Shown one piece after another: positions 32,059-36,615 of a stretch of DNA of 36,615 nt. The notes beneath the pieces were generated by a model, which saw only the letters and a list, made by a program, of their open reading frames with translations, was not told the origin of the DNA and made no database searches. How positions within the stretch are numbered: the stretch's first letter is position 1; every line of letters begins with the position of its first letter. The stretch lies in IMG/VR virus record IMGVR_UViG_3300038309_000043, positions 1 to 36,615 of that record. One strand, 5' to 3'. The stretch is from a virus. The translations under genes were made by a program, and so were the position numbers.

Positions 32059-32088
32059 TTGGCGTTGGCACGGGGTTTGCTCTATGTT
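32059..32088 (+). promoter_or_regulatory. possible rightward promoter of the small-gene operon
   Basis: TTGGCG (32059-32064), 18-base spacer, TATGTT (32083-32088), about 45 bases before the first ATG. A moderate match to sigma70. Confidence 0.35.
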
Positions 32089-32133
32089 ATGGCATGGCAG
32101 CAAACACAAACACAAAACGAACGGAGAAAAATC

Positions 32134-32421
32134 ATGACAAAATTAAACCATGAATTTTTTACAGAGGCCGAATTTAAAACGAATAAACCGGTTGGTCCGA
32201 GAGGATTTTGTTGCCCTGACGGAACGGAGGTTTGGTTTTATTACGCAAACAACCTCGGACGGGGAACAAATAACGTCACAGCGATACATGTTACACAGGG
32301 AAACGACAGATACGATTTCGCATATGTGCGAAAAGCCGAAAATGCTGGAATTGTCATTAAAAAAACGAGGTTTTCTGCGTGGGCCGGAAAACTGAGCAGG
32401 TATATTACAATATTTAAATAA
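32134..32421 (+). CDS. hypothetical protein (95 aa)
   Basis: Not recognised. A small beta-rich protein (GFCCPDGTEVWFYYANNLGRG; VTAIHVTQGNDRYDFAYVRK) with a basic C-terminus (KKTRFSAWAGKLSRYITIFK). CGGAGAAAAATC precedes ATG 32134, which is preferred to far-upstream in-frame starts in the regulatory region. First gene of the rightward operon. Confidence 0.6.
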   Translation: MTKLNHEFFTEAEFKTNKPVGPRGFCCPDGTEVWFYYANNLGRGTNNVTAIHVTQGNDRYDFAYVRKAENAGIVIKKTRFSAWAGKLSRYITIFK

Positions 32422-32474
32422 CCACCCATCCCGGCGCTTGCACAGGCCGGGCATAAATTAAGGAACCACACCAA

Positions 32475-32642
32475 ATGGTCATGAACCGCAAACCCACACG
32501 GCAGGAAGTGCTTGACAATCCCAGCACGCACGACCTCACAAAACAAATTCTGAGCATGGCTGAAGGCAAAGACAAGCAAGAGACGTATTATGATATTTTA
32601 CTGGCCCTAGAAGTCATAAAGGCCGAAGCAAAAACCAACTAA
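32475..32642 (+). CDS. small hypothetical protein (55 aa)
   Basis: A short frame beginning MVMNRKPTRQEVLDNPSTHD with a helical remainder (LTKQILSMAEGKDKQETYYD, then LALEVIKAEAKTN). TAAGGAACC lies 11 bases before the ATG; a second ATG at 32481 is possible. It fits between two genes without overlap and resembles small acidic helical early phage proteins. Preceded by a CCCGGC...GCCGGG hairpin (32430-32451). Confidence 0.55.
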   Translation: MVMNRKPTRQEVLDNPSTHDLTKQILSMAEGKDKQETYYDILLALEVIKAEAKTN

Positions 32643-32657
32643 ATAAGGGGATACACT

Positions 32658-33425
32658 ATGACAAGAAGAGAAAGGCTTGAGCGGAAGGTAGAAAAGCGGC
32701 TTGAATGGGCAGACAGCAGGAAAGCTAAGGCAGAAGCGGCCCACAGGACAAGCGACAGGCTTGTGGAGCACATCCCCTTTGGTCAGCCCATACTTGTGGG
32801 CCATCACAGCGAAAGAGGCCACAGAAGGACGCTGGAACGATCTCAAAACCTCATGTTTAAAATGGTTGAACACAACGCAATGGCAGACCACCACAAAAGC
32901 ACGGCAGCCGGGTTGATTTGTGCGCTTGACAAGTCCATCTTTTCAGATGATGCCGACGCTATCGAAGCCATTGAAGAACGCATTAAAAAGCGGGAAGCAC
33001 AGCGGGAGCGAAACAACGCAATTAACAAAATTATCAGAAAGAAACCCAAAAACGAAGCAACACCCGAAAAAATCAAAGCCCTTGAAGCCCTTGGAATGTC
33101 TGAGGGTATAGCCATTAAACTGTTTGAGCCTGACTTTTGCGGCCGGATCGGTATCCCTGCGTATGTCAACCAAAACCTGGGCGGGAACATCAGCACAGAC
33201 CGAAAGCGCCTAGAGCAATTAAAAAGAGCGGCTGAAATTCGAGCCAAGGCAGAGGAAACGGAAAGCGGGATATTGATTGAAAAGTCGAACGGATACGCAT
33301 ATATCACGTTCACAGAAAAGCCCGAATATGATATACGGGCAGCACTGAAAGCCGCCGGATTCCGTTGGAACAAAGCTTCATGGGTTGGCCCAGCCGACAG
33401 CGTGCCGGATTGCATCGAAGCCTAA
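32658..33425 (+). CDS. DUF3560 domain protein
   Basis: The N-terminal ~110 residues carry the DUF3560 signature: charged repeats of RLERKVEKRLEWADSRKAKAEAAH, then HIPFGQPILVGHHSERGHRR and LMFKMVEHNAMADHHKSTAAGL. The family is common on plasmids and phages, function unknown. The rest is helical and charged, with a separate C-terminal domain (ILIEKSNGYAYITFTEKPEY, AALKAAGFRWNKASWVGP) resembling the module in other DUF3560 proteins that follows the core. AAGGGGATACACT precedes the ATG. Confidence 0.75.
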   Translation: MTRRERLERKVEKRLEWADSRKAKAEAAHRTSDRLVEHIPFGQPILVGHHSERGHRRTLERSQNLMFKMVEHNAMADHHKSTAAGLICALDKSIFSDDADAIEAIEERIKKREAQRERNNAINKIIRKKPKNEATPEKIKALEALGMSEGIAIKLFEPDFCGRIGIPAYVNQNLGGNISTDRKRLEQLKRAAEIRAKAEETESGILIEKSNGYAYITFTEKPEYDIRAALKAAGFRWNKASWVGPADSVPDCIEA

Positions 33426-33433
33426 ACTAAACC

Positions 33434-33457
33434 CGGCCCGGTCTGTTAGACGGGCCG
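33434..33457 (+). other. strong intergenic hairpin
   Basis: CGGCCCG(G)TCT-GTT-AGACGGGCCG forms a 10-bp stem with one bulged G and a three-base loop. No T-run follows, and the ribosome site of the next gene begins right after it, so an RNA-processing or translation-modulating role is as likely as termination. Confidence 0.55.
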
Positions 33458-33472
33458 TGGGAGGAATGAAAC

Positions 33473-33676
33473 ATGATATATTATACACCAGAAACAATTT
33501 ATCAGGGATTTGAGATTATCAAAAACAGCATACCAACACAATCAAGGTTTGTCTTGTGTACAGACACAGAGGCTGAAATTATGGAATGGCTGGAAGAAGA
33601 ACCGGGCAGGGAATACAAAAACATTTTACATAATTTTACATGCAAAAGCTCAAAGAAGTATTCATACGAATATTAA
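33473..33676 (+). CDS. hypothetical protein (67 aa)
   Basis: Not recognised. A mixed alpha/beta small protein (MIYYTPETIYQGFEIIKNSI; RFVLCTDTEAEIMEWLEEEP) with Tyr/Lys-rich end. GGGAGGAATGAAAC precedes the start. Its TAA stop lies within an attC-like R'' arm (33669-33677). Confidence 0.6.
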   Translation: MIYYTPETIYQGFEIIKNSIPTQSRFVLCTDTEAEIMEWLEEEPGREYKNILHNFTCKSSKKYSYEY

Positions 33677-33727
33677 CCCCTGACCCTGCCCATGAGAGAT
33701 CGTGGGCAGTAGTGAGGCGTTAATATT
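33669..33727 (+). repeat. attC-like inverted repeat (59 bp), outside the main array
   Basis: AATATTAAC (33669-33677) is perfectly complementary to GTTAATATT (33719-33727), and CTGCCCA (33686-33692) pairs with TGGGCAG (33703-33709). The stop codon upstream is inside the left arm, and the right arm is followed by a leader with AAAGGAGG and a start, as in the array. R'' does not fit RYYYAAC and cassette-circle complementarity is not visible, so this may be an ordinary hairpin. Confidence 0.4.
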
Positions 33728-33749
33728 AACAATAAACAAAGGAGGCACC

Positions 33750-33830
33750 ATGAAAGAGTTTTTTTACACAACCCTATCCCTGGCCCTGATGGTGGCCTTG
33801 TCCCTGTTTACCTTGGCAATAACGCCATAA
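33750..33830 (+). CDS. micro membrane protein (26 aa)
   Basis: A 26-codon frame giving MKEFFYTTLSLALMVALSLF and a short end; nearly all hydrophobic helix. An excellent ribosome site (AAAGGAGGCACC) directly precedes the ATG, which is the main reason to call it. Function unknown. Confidence 0.5.
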   Translation: MKEFFYTTLSLALMVALSLFTLAITP

Positions 33831-33851
33831 ACCACTATTGGGGGTGACAAA

Positions 33852-34028
33852 ATGAAATACGCAAAAGTAAAACACGATGAATACAAAACCAACGGCCAGA
33901 AACGGAAACACCAGGGGGCAACGGTTAAAAAATACCGGGCAGCCCTGAAACGACACAAGGCCAGATTTGTGGAAATTGTTTTCAGTCAGACAAATGGTGA
34001 ACCGTGTAGCTTATTCCTATTACAGTAG
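33852..34028 (+). CDS. small basic protein (58 aa)
   Basis: A lysine/arginine/histidine-rich protein (MKYAKVKHDEYKTNGQKRK; KKYRAALKRHKARFVEIVF) that could bind nucleic acid. GGGGGTGACAAA lies just upstream of the ATG. No family recognised. Follows the 26-codon gene by 21 bases in the same operon. Confidence 0.5.
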   Translation: MKYAKVKHDEYKTNGQKRKHQGATVKKYRAALKRHKARFVEIVFSQTNGEPCSLFLLQ

Positions 34029-34090
34029 CCATGAAACAACTAGGTAGGTTAGGCCCGGCGAAACGATTGCAAAAAAAGAGAGGTGATGAA

Positions 34091-34252
34091 ATGTCAGACA
34101 CCGCAAACAAATCCGACACCGAAAAACTTTTGACCCTGGCCGATACGATCAGCCGGGAGATATACGGGGACCCGGAAGCGTGGCAAGCGATCCCGTGGCC
34201 TGAGTTTGTCCGGGATGTTGAAAGTAGCCTTGCGCTGGCCCGGACGGTATGA
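34091..34252 (+). CDS. small acidic helical protein (53 aa)
   Basis: The product (MSDTANKSDTEKLLTLADTI; PEAWQAIPWPEFVRDVESSL) is acidic and helical. I favour ATG 34091 with AGAGAGGTGATGAA upstream; an in-frame ATG at 34031 would add 20 basic residues and has no ribosome site. Family unknown. Confidence 0.5.
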   Translation: MSDTANKSDTEKLLTLADTISREIYGDPEAWQAIPWPEFVRDVESSLALARTV

Positions 34253-34289
34253 GACATGAAACAACTTGATATGAAAGGGGATTGAAGTT

Positions 34290-34475
34290 ATGGCAATACA
34301 ACTTAGAACAAGAAAAACAGGGCCTGGTTTTGTTGGGTTTGTCGTGTGTATAATCAACAAACAAAGATTGTGGTCAGAAACAACCGGCATTGTTCGAGTG
34401 ACCCGTGAAGACGCACGAAAAGACGCTGCGTGGTTGAGAGACCAGCAACTCAAGGCGCAGGCGTTGATGGATTAG
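34290..34475 (+). CDS. small basic hypothetical protein (61 aa)
   Basis: A short beta-hairpin-like first half (IQLRTRKTGPGFVGFVVCII) and a helical second half with TREDARKDAAWLRDQQLKAQ. GAAAGGGGATTGAAGTT precedes the ATG. This two-part form is common in small phage early genes, but I do not recognise the family. Confidence 0.6.
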   Translation: MAIQLRTRKTGPGFVGFVVCIINKQRLWSETTGIVRVTREDARKDAAWLRDQQLKAQALMD

Positions 34476-34511
34476 TTGAAAAAAATCCTACACGAAATGA
34501 AAGGATGTCTA

Positions 34512-34691
34512 GTGGAAAGAAAACATTTATTTACGGCTAAAAGTGGTAGCGGGTGGTGTACCTCAATTTCGATAAAAACAGACGGCAGAATAGAAATGAA
34601 CGCTGGAAGCGGTGCCATTGTAACATTGTCGATCAAAGACATTAGAAAGATTGTCCGGGAATACAACAGAGAAAAAAACATGAAAGGCTAG
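34512..34691 (+). CDS. small hypothetical protein (59 aa)
   Basis: A strand-rich protein (KHLFTAKSGSGWCTSISIKT; GRIEMNAGSGAIVTLS) with a basic helical end (IRKIVREYNREKN). I chose GTG 34512 with AAAGGA seven bases upstream; ATG 34497 and TTG 34476 are in-frame alternatives without ribosome sites. Function unknown. Confidence 0.5.
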   Translation: MERKHLFTAKSGSGWCTSISIKTDGRIEMNAGSGAIVTLSIKDIRKIVREYNREKNMKG

Positions 34692-34695
34692 GCTT

Positions 34696-34767
34696 ATGGA
34701 GCAAATAACGGTCAATCTGATAGTGCTTGCGCTGGTGGTGGTGGCGTTGGCGTACAAGAAACTTTAA
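34696..34767 (+). CDS. micro membrane protein (23 aa)
   Basis: MEQITVNLIVLALVVVALAY then a basic end: a minimal single-helix membrane peptide, the last frame before the terminator. The start is 4 bases after the previous stop; AAAGGCTAGGC may serve as ribosome site. Small size keeps confidence low. Confidence 0.4.
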   Translation: MEQITVNLIVLALVVVALAYKKL

Positions 34768-34785
34768 CGTACACAATAAATGAAA

Positions 34786-34819
34786 GGGGGCCGGTCGATG
34801 AAACCGTGCCCCTTTTTTT
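34786..34819 (+). terminator. terminator of the rightward small-gene operon
   Basis: GGGGGCCGGT, loop CGATGAA, ACCGTGCCCC followed by seven T. It lies between converging operons, and the A-rich left flank may let it act in both directions. Confidence 0.8.
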
Positions 34820-34820
34820 A

Positions 34821-35063
34821 TTATTCGTCTACAACTGTAATTTTAAATCTTGGTATTGACAGATGCCGATGGTAAAACTCAAACGCCCTTAAAATTACTT
34901 CTTTTGTATCTTCTACCGCGCTTTCCCTTGGGTTAGTGTCCCATGTTTTAAGCGTCCAGTGGTTATGATCGCCAATCTTTACGTTTAACGCCCATTCCTT
35001 ACCAGCTTTTTTAAAAGTGTTCGGGCGTTCAATGACACTAAAAGCAACTGTCGTTTCTATCAT
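34821..35063 (-). CDS. hypothetical protein (80 aa)
   Basis: Not recognised. A small alpha/beta protein (TTVAFSVIERPNTFKKAGKE; HNHWTLKTWDTNPRESAV; ILRAFEFYHRHLSIPRFKIT). AAAAAAGGGGGATTCATC gives a good ribosome site. The last gene of the leftward right-end group; its stop abuts the shared terminator. Confidence 0.6.
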   Translation of the reverse strand: MIETTVAFSVIERPNTFKKAGKEWALNVKIGDHNHWTLKTWDTNPRESAVEDTKEVILRAFEFYHRHLSIPRFKITVVDE

Positions 35064-35155
35064 GATGAATCCCCCTTTTTTGCGTGTTACGCTTCGCCAT
35101 TTGCGTTTTAAGCGTGTTTTGAGGTGAAAGGCATATCATACTATGGGTTAGTGGT

Positions 35156-35593
35156 TTATGCCGTTATACAGCCCTCAAAAAGTTTGTTTTTAAGTGTAAT
35201 ATACAAACCCTCTTGATACCCAGGTTCGGCCCATGACCTGAAACAGATCGCAGTCACTTGCGTATCATCTTTCCAAAAGATACCGTTCATAACGTCCTCA
35301 ACGGCCTTGGATATGTTTGTGCCGTCCGGCTTTTGCAGGTAGTCCATAGGGGCGGACGGTTTCAGCTTGTCGCTATTTCGACCCGAGCCGTAGTGACTGA
35401 GTGGCCTCTGAAATACCGCATTGACAATCAATGAAGCCGGGCCTTCCGGTGGGTTTTTTCGGTTTTTTGGTAGCCGCCATGGTTTGCCTGTATCAAGCCT
35501 GGCATGTTTTGTCAAGTATTTTGTGCGGTTTTGGTCTTTTACAGCACCTTGGCTTGAATAGCCCCCGGTGAATATCCGAGCGATTCGCATATC
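35156..35593 (-). CDS. RusA-like Holliday junction resolvase
   Basis: The C-terminal half matches RusA-family crossover junction endonucleases: LKPSAPMDYLQKPDGTN, then KAVEDVMNGIFWKDDTQV (acids near D89, D99, D108, D109 from the chosen start). RusA proteins resolve recombination and replication junctions. One oddity: the family's KPD-x-DN motif reads KPDGTN, so the second catalytic-region Asp is Thr. The start is uncertain; ATG 35593 overlaps the upstream gene by 55 bases and lacks a ribosome site, and the frame remains open further upstream. Confidence 0.7.
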   Translation of the reverse strand, partial: DMRIARIFTGGYSSQGAVKDQNRTKYLTKHARLDTGKPWRLPKNRKNPPEGPASLIVNAVFQRPLSHYGSGRNSDKLKPSAPMDYLQKPDGTNISKAVEDVMNGIFWKDDTQVTAICFRSWAEPGYQEGLYITLKNKLFEGCITA

Positions 35594-35763
35594 CACGGAA
35601 ACGACCCAACGGAGTACCCCTTGGTATTCCGAAGCCATGCCCTTGCGTTCCTGCGGTTCTTTTCCACGATCCGGCTGGCTGTTGTGTCTTTGGTTGCCAC
35701 CGGCGCGTTCATATCCTCTACTGCCTGGGCTATTACAGCGGCCCATAAGTCTCTTTCGTTCAC
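35539..35763 (-). CDS. small phage protein with PWICESLG motif (74 aa)
   Basis: A helical protein (NERDLWAAVIAQAVEDMNAP; RNARAWLRNT) ending FPWICESLGYSPGAIQAKVL, reminiscent of small phage proteins with a WVCE-LG-DP C-terminal motif of unknown function. I chose GTG 35763 because AAAAGGGGGTAGAC precedes it; ATG 35811 upstream has none. It overlaps the RusA-like gene. Confidence 0.6.
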   Translation of the reverse strand: MNERDLWAAVIAQAVEDMNAPVATKDTTASRIVEKNRRNARAWLRNTKGYSVGSFPWICESLGYSPGAIQAKVL

Positions 35764-35845
35764 GTCTACCCCCTTTTCTTGACCGCCTATGACGGCATGC
35801 CCTTCGTGCATATCGGGTCTGTCGCTATCGGTTCGGATGTTTCTT

Positions 35846-36103
35846 TCATTGGCTTATACTCCTGTTTTCAGTGGATTTAACGGGACTATAAAGGCGATGG
35901 TCTTCGGCTACGTTTACCAGTATACATTTATAACCGCGAGGAAACAACCAGTCGTTAACACGATTCCAAAAAATATCCCCATCCTGCGTTTGTTCCCAAA
36001 AATTAGGCATATCACATATGTCTATTTCAAGAATCGAACAAACACAAGCGCGAAAACAGTCACCTAAATTTTTAGAAAAAATCGTTTGTTGTACTGGTTT
36101 CAC
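35846..36103 (-). CDS. papain-like cysteine peptidase-fold phage protein, short (85 aa)
   Basis: The N-terminal KPVQQTIFSKNLGDCFRACVCSILEID followed by PNFWEQ resembles phage and plasmid proteins of the papain-like/C39 peptidase fold, with the Cys of GDCFRAC in the nucleophile place. Those proteins are usually about twice as long and have a later HAV...HDPH-type His region that is absent here, so this copy may be truncated. The start GTG at 36103 overlaps the HNH stop (GTGA). Confidence 0.55.
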   Translation of the reverse strand: MKPVQQTIFSKNLGDCFRACVCSILEIDICDMPNFWEQTQDGDIFWNRVNDWLFPRGYKCILVNVAEDHRLYSPVKSTENRSISQ

Positions 36104-36426
36104 CCCACCACCTCCACCTCTATTTCGGTTCTCTGGTGTTCCTTGTCGTGGCATTCCCTACAAAGCGTTTCAAGGCCGTCCGGGTGGCATAGAATATGCT
36201 CATAAACTGCGTCAATAACGGCTTCCCAATTCACAATCAACTCCTTGTGGTGAACCTGGACGGCAAACTCTTTACCCTTGGCCTTACTCTGCTTCCTTCC
36301 GCAACACTGGCAGGTATAGTTGTCCCGCTTGATTGCAGCTGCCCTCTCCCTTGACCTGAGCCACACTTGCCGGATAGCCGCCCTTACCTTTGACCGTGGA
36401 GTTTGTATCGGGTTCTTTTTACCCAT
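36100..36426 (-). CDS. HNH endonuclease
   Basis: A 108-residue HNH protein: C39/C42 (CQCCGRK), HH at 59-60 (VQVHHKE), Asn ~66, then C89/C92 and H93/H97 (LCRECHDKEH). This is the zinc-containing HNH core. Phage HNH enzymes in this position nick DNA in packaging or act as free-standing nucleases; being far from the terminase here, its role is open. The ATG at 36426 is coupled to the upstream partial gene by TGATG. Confidence 0.8.
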   Translation of the reverse strand: MGKKNPIQTPRSKVRAAIRQVWLRSRERAAAIKRDNYTCQCCGRKQSKAKGKEFAVQVHHKELIVNWEAVIDAVYEHILCHPDGLETLCRECHDKEHQRTEIEVEVVG

Positions 36427-36615
36427 CACACCCCCTTTGACCAGACGTTCCCCGGTAGTGTTAGAAGCCTTATCCCGTATTTTAATATTTTTATTTTCAT
36501 AGCGTAAGTAGCAGCGTGAGCAGCGCGAGCAGCGTGAGCAGCAGCGTAAGCAGCAGCGTGAGCAGCAGCGTCAGCAGCAGCGTCAGCAGCGTAAGCAGCA
36601 GCGTAAGCAGCAGCG
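36426..36615 (-). CDS. partial protein with Ala-rich AAAX repeats (C-terminal end)
   Basis: The frame is open at the right window edge. About 38 residues of Ala-Ala-Ala-X repeats (X = Tyr, Asp, His, Arg) are followed by a short tail (MKIKILKYGIRLLTLPG) and a TGA overlapping the next ATG. Similar AAY/AAD/AAR-type repeats occur near the ends of many hypothetical phage proteins. The DNA is a low-complexity AGCAGCGTNAGC repeat, so the contig may also end here for assembly reasons. Confidence 0.55.
   Translation of the reverse strand, partial: AAAYAAAYAADAAADAAAHAAAYAAAHAARAAHAATYAMKIKILKYGIRLLTLPGNVWSKGV

Larger units (their letters stand above)
31544..32133. other. divergent regulatory region without genes
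   Basis: About 590 bases between the leftward late operon and the rightward small-gene operon. It holds dyads GCTGTTGcatcCAACAGC (31690-31707) and CATGGC...GCCATG (31724-31742), three TGCCGTAAATTGTCAC-type repeats (31832-31956) and a possible rightward promoter (32059-32088). No frame in it has a ribosome site or recognisable product. Likely operator or origin material. Confidence 0.55.

Noticed and set aside
36498-36615. Edge repeat considered as a CRISPR array
   Set aside because: Units are ~9-12 bases with no unique spacers and form an open coding frame.

Overview
The window is an interior piece of a tailed-phage (or prophage) genome, cut at both ends. The structural block follows the order of Salmonella phage P22: terminase, portal, scaffold-like, coat, gp4-like, gp10-like, gp14-like, then a gp7/gp20/gp16-like ejection trio. 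This points to a short-tailed podovirus-type virion. The host is probably Gram-negative (lipobox lipoproteins, sigma70-like promoters, integron-type attC sites), but I cannot name it. I saw no integrase, repressor, replication gene, tRNA or CRISPR array.

Layout. (1) 1-5356, plus strand: the end of a DNA methyltransferase-like gene, small early genes, then a recombination module (RecE-like PD-(D/E)XK exonuclease, RecT annealase, DUF1367-like protein, membrane protein, zinc/HNH-type protein), closed by a terminator. (2) About 5480-6996, plus strand: four small genes in one orientation, separated by folded sites that match integron attC recombination sites. One cassette encodes a Lar-family (restriction alleviation) protein. 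A lipoprotein gene follows. (3) 7729-31472, minus strand: the late operon, led by a TTGACA-17-TATCAT promoter at 31515-31543. It runs terminase, head, tail machine, ejection proteins, accessory virion proteins and a probable lysis group. The coat gene and its beta-helix neighbour are each followed by a terminator. A promoter-to-terminator unit at 25427-25625 may be a small RNA or attenuator. (4) 31473-32133: a 660-base regulatory region with three direct repeats. (5) 32134-34767, plus strand: a string of very small early-type genes around a DUF3560 protein, ended by a terminator. (6) 34821-36615, minus strand: small genes, a RusA-like resolvase, an HNH endonuclease and a partial alanine-rich protein at the edge.

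The main observation is the cassette array inside the phage. Besides attC-like folds, the 5' end of each of the first three cassettes is complementary to the R'' arm at the 3' end of the same cassette (10 Watson-Crick pairs plus 1 wobble of 11; 13 of 13; 13 of 15). That is expected if each once existed as a circular cassette. With no integron integrase in view, the array resembles a phage-borne CALIN (attC cluster lacking an integrase).
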